This document shows, piece after piece, positions 41,821-51,140 of a stretch of 64,000 nt of DNA. This DNA comes from Paludibacteraceae bacterium (GTDB lineage Bacteria > Bacteroidota > Bacteroidia > Bacteroidales > Paludibacteraceae): the NCBI GenBank assembly GCA_017527905.1, contig JAFXPK010000001.1:1-64000 (forward strand), given 5' to 3'. Under the pieces are notes generated by a model. It was given only the letters and a program-made list of their open reading frames with translations. It did not search any database and had not been told where the DNA came from. The translations under genes were made by a program, and so were the position numbers. Numbering within the stretch: position 1 is the stretch's first letter; the number at the start of each line of letters is the position of its first letter.

Positions 41821-44502
41821 TTATTTCAGCTTCGCGATGTTCTCTTTCAGCGTGGCGATCTTGCTCTCCGCATCAGACTTCTTCTTACGCTCTTTCTCCA
41901 CGATTTCAGGTTTGGCGTTGGCCACGAACTTCTCGTTGCCCAGTTTCTTCTCCACGCCGGCGAGGAATCCTTGCAAGTACTTGATCTCCTCTTCCATCTT
42001 CTTGATTTCCTCCTCCACATTGACGTTGTTGCCCAATGGAATGGAGATCTCGATGGTGCCGACCATGAAGGTGGCCGCTGTGCCGCTGATTTCGTCGGTC
42101 GTCTCTGAAATCTTGCTGACGTTGGCGAGCTTCTGGATGATAGCGTTGTTCTTGTCGTCGAAGCCTTCACCCTTGTGGTATATCTCGAACGCCTCCTTCG
42201 GACTGATGCCCTTGCTTGCCCTCACGTTACGGATGCCCGCGATGATTCCCTTGGTGGTCTCCATGCGGTTGATGTTCTTCTCGCAGAACTCTTCCGCGTT
42301 AGGGAGCAGGCTTACCATGATGCTATCCTTTTGGTCACGCTCCTTGATGTTCTGGTAAAGCTCCTCCGTGATGAAAGGCATGAATGGGTGGAGCAGTTTC
42401 AGCAATGTCTCGAAGTACTCCAATGTAGCCTCGTAGGTTGCCTTGTCGATTGGCTGTTGGTAGGCTGGCTTCACCATCTCCAAATACCAGGAAGAGAACT
42501 CGTCCCAGAAGAGTTTGTACACGGCCATCAACGCCTCGCTCACCCTGTACTTGCTGAAGCAATCGTTGATCTCCGTAATGGTCTTGTTCAACTGGTGCTT
42601 GAACCATTTAACCGCCTTTTGCGCGGACTCAGGTTGCTCCAAGTCTGCCTTCACCTCCCAGCCCTTCACGAGGCGGAAAGCGTTCCAGATTTTATTGTTG
42701 AAGTTACGTCCCTGCTCGCACAAAGCCTCATCGAAGAGGATGTCGTTACCAGGCTGTGCGGAGAGCATCATACCCATACGCACACCGTCGGCGCCGAAGC
42801 GGTCGATCAGGTCGAGCGGATCAGGTGAGTTACCCAATGACTTGGACATCTTTCTGCCCAACTTGTCACGCACGATACCCGTGAAGTATACGTTGCGGAA
42901 AGGCATGTCGCCCTCGTACTCGTAGCCCGCCATGATCATACGCGCCACCCAGAAGAAGATGATGTCCGGACCGGTCACCAAATCGCTGGTAGGGTAGTAG
43001 TATTTAATCTCCTCGTTGCCCGGATTGTTGATTCCGTCGAAGAGGGAGATAGGCCACAACCAAGAGGAGAACCAAGTGTCCAAGCAATCCTCGTCTTGAC
43101 GAAGATCCTTGATGGTCAGGTTGTTGTTGCCACTCTTCTTCTTGGCCAATTCCAGAGCCTTCTCTTCGCTCTCGGCCACCACATAACCTCCTTCAGGCAA
43201 GAAGTAGGCCGGGATGCGGTGTCCCCACCACAATTGACGGCTGATACACCAGTCCTTGATGTTCTCCAACCAGTTGCGATAGGTGTTCTTGTATTTAGCA
43301 GGATAGAACTTCAGCTCGTCCTTCATCACTGGCTCCAAGGCGATCTTCGCCAAGTGCTCCATCTTGAGGAACCACTGCATGGAGAGTTTAGGCTCGATGA
43401 CTACGTTGGTTCTTTCCGAGTAGCCCACCTTGTTGGTGTAGTCTTCCGTCTTCTCCAGCAGACCAGCGGCTGCCAAATCCTTCTCAATCTGTTTTCTGAC
43501 GTCGAAACGGTCTTGTCCGATGTACATGCCGGCCGCCTCGCTGAGGGTACCGTTATCGTTGAAGATATCTATCGTCTGGAGGTTGTATTTTTCTCCCAAC
43601 ATGTAGTCGTTCACATCATGGGCTGGCGTCACCTTCAAGCAACCCGTACCGAACTCGATGTCCACGTATTCGTCCTCGATGACAGGGATGACACGGTTCA
43701 CCAACGGCACGACCACCTTCTTGCCGGAGAGCCAACGGTTCTTCGGGTCCTTCGGGTTGATGCACATAGCGGTATCACCCATGATGGTCTCAGGACGGGT
43801 GGTAGCCACCACTGCGTAGCGTCCCTTCGCATCACGGTGTACGATTTCGCCTTCCGCACCGGTCTCACCCTTTAGGTCATCGTCTGCGACGTAATATTTC
43901 AGATAGTAGAGTTTACTGTGCTCCTCTTTGTAGATCACCTCCTCGTCAGAGAGGGCGGTCAAAGCCTTCGGGTCCCAGTTGACCATGCGCACGCCACGGT
44001 AGATGAGACCTTTGTTGTAGAGGTCGCAGAATACCTTGATGACGCTCTCGCTGCGTGGCTCGTCCATCGTGAAGCCCGTACGGTCCCAATCGCAGGAAGC
44101 GCCCAGCTTCTTCAATTGCTCGAGGATGATGCCTCCGTGTTTGCGGGTCCACTCCCAAGCGTGCTCCAGGAACTGCTCACGGGTGAGGTCCGTCTTTTTG
44201 ATGCCCTCCTGCGCCAGTTTGTTCACCACCTTAGCCTCCGTGGCGATGGATGCGTGGTCGGTGCCAGGAACCCAGCAAGCGTTCTTGCCCATCATGCGGG
44301 CACGGCGTACAAGGATATCTTGGATGGTGTTGTTCAGCATGTGACCCATGTGCAACACGCCCGTCACGTTCGGCGGAGGAATAACGATTGTATAGGGTTC
44401 GCGACCATCGGGCTTCGATTTGAAGAAGCCGTTATCCAACCAGTATTGGTACCACTTCGACTCCACGTCGGCAGGGTTGTACTTGCTTGCCAGTTCTTCC
44501 AT
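41821..44502 (-). CDS. valS: Valyl-tRNA synthetase
   Basis: An 893-aa class I synthetase with the HIGH motif in [17 protein letters not shown], the KMSKS motif in [17 protein letters not shown], an editing (CP1) domain between them ([15 protein letters not shown]), an anticodon-binding helical domain and the C-terminal coiled coil typical of ValS (about 830-893). Full length for the family. It charges tRNA-Val in the cytoplasm. Confidence 0.98.
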   Translation of the reverse strand: MEELASKYNPADVESKWYQYWLDNGFFKSKPDGREPYTIVIPPPNVTGVLHMGHMLNNTIQDILVRRARMMGKNACWVPGTDHASIATEAKVVNKLAQEGIKKTDLTREQFLEHAWEWTRKHGGIILEQLKKLGASCDWDRTGFTMDEPRSESVIKVFCDLYNKGLIYRGVRMVNWDPKALTALSDEEVIYKEEHSKLYYLKYYVADDDLKGETGAEGEIVHRDAKGRYAVVATTRPETIMGDTAMCINPKDPKNRWLSGKKVVVPLVNRVIPVIEDEYVDIEFGTGCLKVTPAHDVNDYMLGEKYNLQTIDIFNDNGTLSEAAGMYIGQDRFDVRKQIEKDLAAAGLLEKTEDYTNKVGYSERTNVVIEPKLSMQWFLKMEHLAKIALEPVMKDELKFYPAKYKNTYRNWLENIKDWCISRQLWWGHRIPAYFLPEGGYVVAESEEKALELAKKKSGNNNLTIKDLRQDEDCLDTWFSSWLWPISLFDGINNPGNEEIKYYYPTSDLVTGPDIIFFWVARMIMAGYEYEGDMPFRNVYFTGIVRDKLGRKMSKSLGNSPDPLDLIDRFGADGVRMGMMLSAQPGNDILFDEALCEQGRNFNNKIWNAFRLVKGWEVKADLEQPESAQKAVKWFKHQLNKTITEINDCFSKYRVSEALMAVYKLFWDEFSSWYLEMVKPAYQQPIDKATYEATLEYFETLLKLLHPFMPFITEELYQNIKERDQKDSIMVSLLPNAEEFCEKNINRMETTKGIIAGIRNVRASKGISPKEAFEIYHKGEGFDDKNNAIIQKLANVSKISETTDEISGTAATFMVGTIEISIPLGNNVNVEEEIKKMEEEIKYLQGFLAGVEKKLGNEKFVANAKPEIVEKERKKKSDAESKIATLKENIAKLK

Positions 44503-44540
44503 GTTTTTTGTTACAAATTAATTCCGAATATTTTAGGGTG

Positions 44541-44548
44541 CAAAGTTA
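44541..44548 (-). promoter_or_regulatory. -7 box TAACTTTG of valS
   Basis: A full TAnnTTTG match on the minus strand, 39 nt upstream of the valS ATG. Confidence 0.5.
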
Positions 44549-44679
44549 GTGAAAACAAATAGAAGTTTTGTGTTGTGGCGTAATATTTGTGTGGAAAAAC
44601 GAGGGGGGAATGCTTCGTTTGGCGAAACTTTCCCCCTAGCTATGTCTTATGGAAATCATTTGTGAGATGGATGTCGGTT

Positions 44680-45774
44680 TCAGATTCCTTTCGTGCCCTC
44701 CATGATGCGCTTCAGGTGGCAGAAAGCGAGCTCGTTCTTCTCCTCGTCCCGCAGGTGCAGTCCGTTCCCTTCGCAATGGTTGAAGAAATCGCAGTCTTTG
44801 CAGATCCCCACCTTGGTCCACGAACGGTCGCGCATGATTTGGTAGCGGTTTTGCCAAACGTCGGCGAAATCGTCTTGGTAGATGTTGCCTTGTATGAACC
44901 TTCCGCGCAAGTCCGGGCATGCGGATATGCTTCCGTCCACCAGAATGGAGGCCACATTGATGCCAGCCCTGCAGAAAAAGAAATTATCCCGCACCTTCGT
45001 CTCGTAGTCTCCCAAGAAGCCTTCGCAACCGTAGCTCACCTTTATTTGTCCCTCCTTGCGGGTCGATTCGATAAAGTCGAAGACTGCCTTGAACCTCTCG
45101 CTCGACAATTGCAGGCTAGGGTTGTTGGCGGCCCTGCCGACAGGAAATATGGTGAAGATGCGCCACTCCTTGATGCCGCAATCGATCAGCAGTTGCTTGA
45201 TCTTTGGTAGCTCGTCAAAATTTTTGTTGTAGACACAGGTGACCACATCATGGCGCAAGTCCGTATGGGGTAACAGACGAATCGCTTCAACCGCCCGACG
45301 GAACGAGTCCGGGTTTTGCCGCAACCAGTTGTGAGACTCCTCCAAGCCATCCAAACTGACCGTGCATGCGCGCATACCCGCATTTAATAAGGATTGTAAT
45401 CGTTTGATTGTCAATAGGTAGCCGTTCGTAACGATGCCCCAAGGGAATCCCATCTCATACAAGGCACGTCCCGCCTCCTCAAGGTCGTGGCGGACAAGCA
45501 CTTCTCCGCCCGTGAAGACCACCATCGTGTGGTGCGGATCCACGATCGGGACGATTTGCCGCACCGCTTTCAGAAAATCCTGAACAGGCATGTCTTTCAC
45601 ACCCGACTCTTGCCTGCAATCGCTTCCGCAATGCTGGCAGTTCAACGGACAACGCAAGGTGGCTTCCCAAAAGAGATATGTTAGCTCGTGAATCTTTGCG
45701 GCATTGTGTCTGTAGCTATCGTATAATCGTAGCGCCAACCGTTTCTTCAAAGACAATTTGTCAGGACGTTCCAT
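44680..45774 (-). CDS. Radical SAM/SPASM enzyme of the rSAM-lipoprotein system
   Basis: A 364-aa enzyme from the ATG at 45774 (a TTG two codons earlier is rejected). The radical SAM cluster motif CX3CX2C is at Cys42, Cys46 and Cys49 (RCPLNCQHCGSDC). GGEVLVRHDLEEAG is the SAM-binding region and VSLDGLEESHNWLR a conserved strand. The C-terminal third has a SPASM-like set of cysteines (FFFCRAG, SACPDLRG, GICKDCDFFNHCEGNG, AFCHL) for auxiliary clusters. It starts 6 bp after one small lipoprotein gene and just after a second. From memory this matches the TIGR04133 (enzyme) and TIGR04134 (lipoprotein) pairing; the chemistry is unknown to me. A modification of the lipoproteins is inferred. Confidence 0.87.
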   Translation of the reverse strand: MERPDKLSLKKRLALRLYDSYRHNAAKIHELTYLFWEATLRCPLNCQHCGSDCRQESGVKDMPVQDFLKAVRQIVPIVDPHHTMVVFTGGEVLVRHDLEEAGRALYEMGFPWGIVTNGYLLTIKRLQSLLNAGMRACTVSLDGLEESHNWLRQNPDSFRRAVEAIRLLPHTDLRHDVVTCVYNKNFDELPKIKQLLIDCGIKEWRIFTIFPVGRAANNPSLQLSSERFKAVFDFIESTRKEGQIKVSYGCEGFLGDYETKVRDNFFFCRAGINVASILVDGSISACPDLRGRFIQGNIYQDDFADVWQNRYQIMRDRSWTKVGICKDCDFFNHCEGNGLHLRDEEKNELAFCHLKRIMEGTKGI

Positions 45775-45780
45775 GCACAA

Positions 45781-46281
45781 TTACTTTTTCTTCAAAGTGA
45801 TGTCCAGTGTATTGTCCGAAACACCCTTGTTCCATTCCTTCCCCCCTTTTAAAGGTGCGAGCTCAATGTCCTTCAAAAGAGTGTCGGCTTGCATTCCGTC
45901 TTTGCTGGCGAAGTGTAATCCCTCTGCATTGTGCCACCCGCAACCATCCTGTAGCAATAAGGAGTAGGAGCCATCCGCTCTGGTCACAGAGATGGAGTCG
46001 AAGAAATTTTTATAGATATAGTTATCATGATACTCGTCATGAGGTTCGTCGTATTCCTCCATCGTTTTTAGGAAATTCTTGTATTCTTCATAGTTCCTCA
46101 TTGTATATATTTTCACGCCAGATAAGGCATTCCCTTTTTCATCCGTCACCCTACCGTGGAAAATATAGTCTGCGGTCGGACATCCATACTCGTCTGCGCC
46201 CGGATCGCAGGATTGAACACCTAGTAGCGTCAACACGAACGCTAGTAACTTATTTAACAATCCAAGAAATTTCTTACCCAT
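45781..46281 (-). CDS. Lipoprotein partner of the radical SAM enzyme (copy 2)
   Basis: A 166-aa lipoprotein with lipobox LLGVQSC (Cys25). The region after it, EYGCPTADYIFHGRVTDEKG, is the hallmark shared with the neighbour at 46311-46766, followed by a CarboxypepD_reg-like strand (ALSGVKIYT). The middle is acidic and aromatic (EEYKNFLKTMEEYDEPHDEY) and may be the variable part. The C-terminus ends SDNTLDITLKKK. It lies 29 bp after copy 1 and 6 bp before the radical SAM gene, so the three form one operon. It is presumably exposed on a membrane face; its function is unknown. Confidence 0.87.
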   Translation of the reverse strand: MGKKFLGLLNKLLAFVLTLLGVQSCDPGADEYGCPTADYIFHGRVTDEKGNALSGVKIYTMRNYEEYKNFLKTMEEYDEPHDEYHDNYIYKNFFDSISVTRADGSYSLLLQDGCGWHNAEGLHFASKDGMQADTLLKDIELAPLKGGKEWNKGVSDNTLDITLKKK

Positions 46282-46310
46282 GATAAAAAAGTTATAAAGT
46301 TAGGACACGA

Positions 46311-46766
46311 TTATTTGCCCGCATGAATATCCAATGTAATATCTAACGTATTTTCCGAACGACCATCAAACCATCTGCCGTTACCGCCCTTTTTCGGAGC
46401 TAAATCCGATTGGGTCAGGAATGTATCCTTGTACACGTCATTCTCCGAAGAGAAGCGCAGTCCTGCGTTATTCTCCCAATAAGTAACCCGAGGCTTTGCG
46501 ACATATTTACCATCCGCATCCGTAGAGGTTAGAGAATCCTCATGTGTGGAGATTTGATCGCCATCAGTGTATTTGTGCACATAGGAAACCTTCACATTCG
46601 GTAATGCGTTGCCCTTCGTGTCCGTCACTTTCCCTTGGAAAATGTATTCTGCGGTGGGCGTGCCATATTCTACCTCCTCTTCCTCATTTTTGCAGGATTC
46701 GTATCCGATTAACGACAAAACAAGAGCCAATATTGTATTTAAAAATCTGAAGAAATGTTTTTTCAT
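46311..46766 (-). CDS. Lipoprotein partner of the radical SAM enzyme (copy 1)
   Basis: A 151-aa lipoprotein from the ATG at 46766 (MKKHFFRFLNTILALVLSLIG, lipobox YESC, Cys25). An acidic KNEEEEVEYG is followed by TPTAEYIFQGKVTDTKGN, the same motif as in the next gene, and it ends with SENTLDITLDI. The Cys position and both motifs are shared with copy 2, while the centres differ (here KVSYVHKYTDGDQIS). Tandem duplication with divergence of the central region is likely. First gene of the radical SAM operon. Confidence 0.86.
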   Translation of the reverse strand: MKKHFFRFLNTILALVLSLIGYESCKNEEEEVEYGTPTAEYIFQGKVTDTKGNALPNVKVSYVHKYTDGDQISTHEDSLTSTDADGKYVAKPRVTYWENNAGLRFSSENDVYKDTFLTQSDLAPKKGGNGRWFDGRSENTLDITLDIHAGK

Positions 46767-46887
46767 GTACTGCGTATTTAGCATGATCTAGTTTTTTAAC
46801 AAAAATAAATCATCTGTTCGTGAATACAAAACAAATGCCGGGTTTAATTGCCTATGAAAGAAGTGTAACATGTTTTTGTAGGTGTGC

Positions 46888-46921
46888 AAAAAAAGAGGGA
46901 TAAGCTAGACGCCTATCCCTC
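46888..46921 (-). terminator. Terminator after the 617-aa C13 peptidase gene
   Basis: GAGGGATA (46895-46902) pairs with TATCCCTC (46914-46921); the minus strand continues into seven T. It separates the peptidase cassette from the lipoprotein/radical SAM operon. Confidence 0.88.
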
Positions 46922-46945
46922 CAGACGTATGTACGTCGGTTACCC

Positions 46946-48799
46946 TTATTTCAGGATGATTTGTTGAACAACAGAAGAGTTGTTTGAAGTGACGCGTACG
47001 AAGTAAACGCCCTGAGCATTGCCGCTGAGGTCGATCTCCGCGCTGTTGTCGTCGAAGTTGTTCGTGTAGATGATCTTTCCGCTGACATCAGTGATGGTCA
47101 CGATTTTCTCACCCTCTTCGTTTCCGAATAGGATGTTGAAGACACCATCGGTTGGGTTAGGGTAAAGCGTAATCGTCGCAGCCTCCTCAATTTCAGTGTC
47201 TATGAAGTATACCTTAGGTTGGATATCTTCAGCAATTACATCCGTGTATTCGATGATATTGCCAGACCTGAGTGTAGGGCAGTGGTCGATAACGGCATGG
47301 AGTTTTCTTGTTCCTGAGCCCTTCGTGTACTTGAACCCTTTCTTCAGGGAGATTTTACCCTTGGCAGTGTAATTGATTGTAGAAGTGTTGATTACATGCT
47401 TTGAATTCAATACCCATCCGGAAGTGTAGCTCCTTGTTGTGTTTGAAAGTGAACCCGTCAAATCGAGTTGCTCCGGCAATGAGAAGTCACAGCCATAGCT
47501 GTCACCCAAGAATTCGTATTGTCCCAATTTGCCGACTTTCTGGCTCATGTAATTGCTGATGCTACGGTAATCAACAGTATTTCCATACGCGATTCCGCCC
47601 AACGCCCAATACTGAGGGTACTCTCCTGCGTTGTCATGGCTTTCCGCATAAATAAATGCTTCTTCCATGGAAACCATGCCGTCATTGTTTGTGTCGGCGT
47701 TAACGGTCTGGTTGGTAGCGACATTATAGCCAGCCATGGCGCAAGACCAGTGGAAACTAAATTCGTTCAAAAGGTAGTCCAAGGTTCCGTAAGCCCATGA
47801 GGATTCATCCTTTCTCGCAGCTGTAGCGATGGAAACTTTCAATCCATTGTCAGACAAATTCTTTATGAACGCACCGCTGAAACACTGTTCCATCATGATG
47901 CTGATAGATCCCTTGATGCCAGTTAACATGTTTGCGAAGTTGGCAGGAGACAAGTATGTGTTATTCCACAAAACAAGATCGCCATCTTCACTACCATGGT
48001 CAGTTGTGAAGATGAACAACTCATCCTCATCGTTCATGATATTCCTTAGATTGGAAAAGCAAGTGTTGATTGGGTTGTAAAGCGCAGCCCCGTTTATATC
48101 CGTTGTTCCATTGCCGTCCAAATCCACAGGAGACGAAATCGTTCCATGGATGTCAAGTCCGGTACTGGTTCCATCTGCGATATACGTGTAAATGTTAGAT
48201 GGAGAATACTTGTAGAGTCTGGTCAGTATCTGGTACATCAGCGAGCAATCGTTCCAGTATCTTGGATGGTTGTAAGATTGAGAACCACCACCGCTGATAA
48301 TCACAGCATACTTTTTCCCTGGGCCTTGGATCTCTTTAGAGGCAAAGTTAACGAAGAGGTCTGTGCGGATGAGATCGTTTGATCCAAACAAGTTCCCAGT
48401 CGCGTTCGCTCCATTGGTTGACGTGGAGTTTCTCTTCTTCAAGGTGCTTTTCCTTTGTGCCCAGCTGTCAATGTCTTTCGGATAAGTTTTTGAGGATTTA
48501 ACCGTTATGGTTCCGCTTGATTGAGACACGAAAATATAACGACATTTGTGACCCCAGTTCGCGTATGGTTCGTCATCCAAGAAGAACACCCAGCATTTTG
48601 AGCTCAAGCTCATCACATCACCGTTAGACAATGTGACGGAATTAACAGCTTTTGTGCATCTATACAACACGTATTCGCTTGGCAGTGAACTTGACACGTT
48701 GTTCAACGCTTTGGTTTCTGCGGTAGAAATATCGACTGCCGCATTGGCGTTCAAACAAACTGCCAGCGAAAATAAAACCCAATATAATAATCTTTTCAT
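46946..48799 (-). CDS. Legumain-like cysteine peptidase (C13, clan CD) with T9SS type A sorting domain, cassette B
   Basis: A 617-aa secreted protein (signal to about residue 20, NANA). A prodomain-like region (about 21-165) is followed by the peptidase domain: KYAVIISGGGSQS, WNDCSLMYQILT, FIFTTDHGSEDG with His268, and IMMEQCFSGAF with Cys306. These match the His/Cys dyad of C13 legumains. A canonical EF-hand-like loop DTNNDGMVSMEE (369-380) and DLDGNGTTD suggest calcium binding. The last about 75 residues (LYPNPTDGVFNI, ITDVSGKIIYTN, NAQGVYFVRV) are a type A T9SS sorting domain. It lies 12 bp after a fibre-like gene. Asparagine-specific cleavage is a family expectation only. Confidence 0.9.
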   Translation of the reverse strand: MKRLLYWVLFSLAVCLNANAAVDISTAETKALNNVSSSLPSEYVLYRCTKAVNSVTLSNGDVMSLSSKCWVFFLDDEPYANWGHKCRYIFVSQSSGTITVKSSKTYPKDIDSWAQRKSTLKKRNSTSTNGANATGNLFGSNDLIRTDLFVNFASKEIQGPGKKYAVIISGGGSQSYNHPRYWNDCSLMYQILTRLYKYSPSNIYTYIADGTSTGLDIHGTISSPVDLDGNGTTDINGAALYNPINTCFSNLRNIMNDEDELFIFTTDHGSEDGDLVLWNNTYLSPANFANMLTGIKGSISIMMEQCFSGAFIKNLSDNGLKVSIATAARKDESSWAYGTLDYLLNEFSFHWSCAMAGYNVATNQTVNADTNNDGMVSMEEAFIYAESHDNAGEYPQYWALGGIAYGNTVDYRSISNYMSQKVGKLGQYEFLGDSYGCDFSLPEQLDLTGSLSNTTRSYTSGWVLNSKHVINTSTINYTAKGKISLKKGFKYTKGSGTRKLHAVIDHCPTLRSGNIIEYTDVIAEDIQPKVYFIDTEIEEAATITLYPNPTDGVFNILFGNEEGEKIVTITDVSGKIIYTNNFDDNSAEIDLSGNAQGVYFVRVTSNNSSVVQQIILK

Positions 48800-48811
48800 T
48801 TCCTTCTGTTT

Positions 48812-49675
48812 TTATTTTTCCAACATTTGTACTCTATTCTTCAACTCTTTGTTCTCTTTCTCCAACTCAATCATGTGGAGGGTGAGTTCCTCAACCTTCT
48901 CGAGGAGCAGGTTGCTCATTTGGGACATGCTCATGCCGTTCTCCGCCATTTCCGCTGCGGAAGGAACGCCTGGCAAATGCTTGTTCTCCTTTACGAAGCT
49001 CTCTACCTCGCTGAGTGAACGGAGGTTGTAGTTCTCGTCGAACACATAGTCGGCGGCGTTGTTCATCTCGACGTTGATGTCCTGTGCCTTGATTTGGTTA
49101 GCCTTCAAGACCTCAGCCACCTCCAACTCGTTGTGACACTTGATTTTACCGGTCACATCAAGATCGGTGAGAACATTCGTCTTGCCGTTGGACATGTTCA
49201 TATAATTCACGCTTCCATATGCTCCGACGAAGGAGAATGAATTCGCATACAAAGACAAGTCGGAATAGTTCCTTTCTCCAACTGCAAAAATTGCCATACC
49301 ATCTGCAAACGAATCAGTTTTCTTCCTGAATGACAATCCGATACGGTTCTGAGAGTTTCCTCCATATACGGTCAATCCGTTTTCGAAGGTATTGGAAGAA
49401 CCAGAAGCCATGAAGTTACCTTCAGAGTAGAAACCCGTTGTGCTATATAATTCATTCGCACGCAAGCTACCTGTGAATTTCGAATTACCCTTCACATACA
49501 ATTTGTAATTGGCAGTGGTTGAAGATGAAGTAATTCCGATCGCCACGTTACTGGTGTTTCCTGTTAAAGGATAACTGTATAATCCATAACTATTTGTCTT
49601 CCATTGCTGTGCGTTTGCGGCACATATAGACATGGCAACGCCCATCGTCGCCAAGATGATTTTCTTTAATTCCAT
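48812..49675 (-). CDS. Secreted fibre-like protein with HLPGVPSA module, cassette B (paralogue 3)
   Basis: A 287-aa secreted protein (signal MELKKIILATMGVAMSICAANAQ). The N-terminal part (YGLYSYPLTGNTSNVAIGI, ANYKLYVKG) resembles the head of tail-fibre-like proteins and is shared with paralogue 5. A beta-rich middle follows, then the C-terminal module (DINVEMNNAADYVFDENYNL, KENKHLPGVPSA, LLLEKVEELTLHMI) with a coiled-coil end. It is 12 bp upstream of the 617-aa peptidase gene and presumably co-expressed. A structural or assembly role beside the peptidase is inferred. Confidence 0.85.
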   Translation of the reverse strand: MELKKIILATMGVAMSICAANAQQWKTNSYGLYSYPLTGNTSNVAIGITSSSTTANYKLYVKGNSKFTGSLRANELYSTTGFYSEGNFMASGSSNTFENGLTVYGGNSQNRIGLSFRKKTDSFADGMAIFAVGERNYSDLSLYANSFSFVGAYGSVNYMNMSNGKTNVLTDLDVTGKIKCHNELEVAEVLKANQIKAQDINVEMNNAADYVFDENYNLRSLSEVESFVKENKHLPGVPSAAEMAENGMSMSQMSNLLLEKVEELTLHMIELEKENKELKNRVQMLEK

Positions 49676-49745
49676 TTTTCTTTCTTTTTAATCGATAAAT
49701 CTTTCGGGACAACCCACCCGTTTTATGACTGATAAATTAATTATA

Positions 49746-49790
49746 TGACATACATAAAAAATCACAACCAATGGGGAGGATTGGTCCCCT
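49746..49790 (-). terminator. Possible terminator after the solo fibre-like gene
   Basis: On the minus strand ACCAAT/ATTGGT can pair around a C-rich loop, followed by TGTGATTTTTTATG. The stem is short, so this is tentative. Confidence 0.35.
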
Positions 49791-49799
49791 TCCTTTTTT

Positions 49800-50573
49800 T
49801 TATTTCTTCAAAGACTCCATTTGAGCTTTCAAAGCCTTGTTCTCCTTCTCCAACTCGATCATGTGGAGAGTGAGTTCCTCTACCTTCTCGAGCAGCAAGT
49901 TGCTCATTTGAGAAACGCTCATGCCATTCTCAGACATCTCAGATGCGGAAGGGATGCCAGGCAAGTGCTTGTTCTCCTTCACGTAGCTCTCGACTTCGCT
50001 GAGTGAACGGAGGTTGTAGTTCTCGTCGAACACATAGTCGGCAGCATTGTTCATGTCCACCGTGATGTCCTCTGTGCGGATGCTCTTTGTGTTCAACTCA
50101 GTAACGTTCAATTCGTCCTTGCATGACAATTTACCGTTAACGACCACATCGCTATCGAAAGTGGCGCTTCCGAACTTGAATATTGCAGGGTAGAACTTGC
50201 CTGGATAGCTGTTCGTCGTGAATTCCAACACGTCGTTGTCGTTATATTTGAGACTGAAGTGAGGACAATATGAATGGTCTACAGAGGTCTTGCTCAGGTA
50301 GTATCCTGTTCCACTGATCAAACCTTCGCGAGACACCTCAAACATCGTGGTGTATACATTCTTTAATGGATTCTCAGCGCGGATGAAGTATTTTGGAGCA
50401 TTTCTAGGGATTGTCCTCACACCGCTCTTGTCCTGTGTGTATGGAACTGACATATATGCGCTGTGCATGTCTGCTCGGTAGTTTGTCTCTGTTATCGGAG
50501 TTTGTCCGAATACGTTACTTGTAAAACCTGTCGCAACAATTGATGTTGCCAAAATCACCTTTTTTAAATTCAT
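49800..50573 (-). CDS. Secreted fibre-like protein with HLPGIPSA module, solo copy (paralogue 4)
   Basis: A 257-aa secreted protein (signal MNLKKVILATSIVATGFTSNVFGQ). The N-terminal 160 residues do not resemble the other paralogues and contain no motif I know. The C-terminal 90 residues are the shared module (DITVDMNNAADYVFDENYNL, KENKHLPGIPSA, LLLEKVEELTLHMI), with a coiled-coil end. No peptidase gene follows it directly; the next gene downstream is paralogue 3 with its own cassette. It probably starts the transcript from the promoter at 50682. Confidence 0.84.
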   Translation of the reverse strand: MNLKKVILATSIVATGFTSNVFGQTPITETNYRADMHSAYMSVPYTQDKSGVRTIPRNAPKYFIRAENPLKNVYTTMFEVSREGLISGTGYYLSKTSVDHSYCPHFSLKYNDNDVLEFTTNSYPGKFYPAIFKFGSATFDSDVVVNGKLSCKDELNVTELNTKSIRTEDITVDMNNAADYVFDENYNLRSLSEVESYVKENKHLPGIPSASEMSENGMSVSQMSNLLLEKVEELTLHMIELEKENKALKAQMESLKK

Positions 50574-50681
50574 CGTTAAATTTTTTAATGTTAATAAAAT
50601 GTCGTTTCAGTTCCTTGGCTTTCTACTGTCTGATAGATTGATGGTTACTGAAATCTTTTTTGCAAACGGCCTTTTGCGTTT

Positions 50682-50689
50682 CAAAGTTA
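50682..50689 (-). promoter_or_regulatory. -7 box TAACTTTG of the solo fibre gene
   Basis: Full consensus on the minus strand; it would give a leader of about 100 nt before the start at 50573. Confidence 0.5.
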
Positions 50690-50712
50690 TCGTGAAATTT
50701 CAGATGATTGTG

Positions 50713-50757
50713 TGGAAAAATTCCCCACTGTGTTAAATAATATGGAAAAATTCCCCA
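50713..50757. repeat. Two direct repeats TGGAAAAATTCCCCA, 30 bp apart
   Basis: Exact 15-bp copies at 50713-50727 and 50743-50757, each partly palindromic (GGAAAAATTCC). They lie just upstream of the -7 box for the minus-strand transcript, where an activator or repressor could bind on one face of the helix. Confidence 0.65.
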
Positions 50758-50903
50758 TGAATATATTTTTATACTCTAATAAATTCTTTCTATTTGACTA
50801 TTTTAAATAGATGTAATTATTTCTGTTTAAGAATGTTAACTTAGAGTGGTTGTTTGCGCAATAAAATGTGTTGTTGCTTTATTTTTGTTGTATATACCCT
50901 TAA

Positions 50904-50924
50904 GAAAATGCAAAAACTATGCCA
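50904..50924. repeat. 21-bp element shared with 54285-54305, copy 1
   Basis: GAAAATGCAAAAACTATGCC and one more base; 20 of 21 positions agree with the other copy. Each copy lies about 330-360 bp upstream of a fibre-like gene. Confidence 0.65.
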
Positions 50925-51035
50925 TAGTTGTTATTTGTGTCTATTGTGCGGTTGTTTTGTGACTATTTTCAATGAAATATATTTGTCATATTTGTATTTG
51001 TTCTGTTTTATTGAAAATGCTCAATCCGTTTTGCA

Positions 51036-51097
51036 GAAAAAAAGCGATATTCTCGGATCTTTGTCCTTCCTTAGGACTCCGAATCCGAAAATATCGC
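51036..51097 (-). terminator. Long-stem terminator after the 624-aa C13 peptidase gene
   Basis: GCGATATTCTCGGAT (51044-51058) pairs with ATCCGAAAATATCGC (51083-51097) with one mismatch, and an inner TCCT/AGGA stem extends it. The minus strand then reads a run of T. Confidence 0.9.
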
Positions 51098-51140
51098 CCA
51101 AAATTTTAGGAATAGGCTAGGAAAGTCTCCTTCCCGTCGC

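Larger units (their letters stand above)
50574..51035. other. AT-rich upstream region of the solo fibre gene
   Basis: It contains a -7 box, two 15-bp direct repeats and a 21-bp element shared with 54285-54305. An 88-codon open frame at 50854-51120 is Cys/Leu/Phe-rich, has no clear start signal, and runs into the terminator hairpin; I do not call it. Confidence 0.6.

Noticed and set aside
50854..51120. 88-codon open frame on the plus strand
   Set aside because: Cys/Leu/Phe-rich composition from AT-rich DNA, covers repeat and terminator elements, and shows no promoter or family motif.
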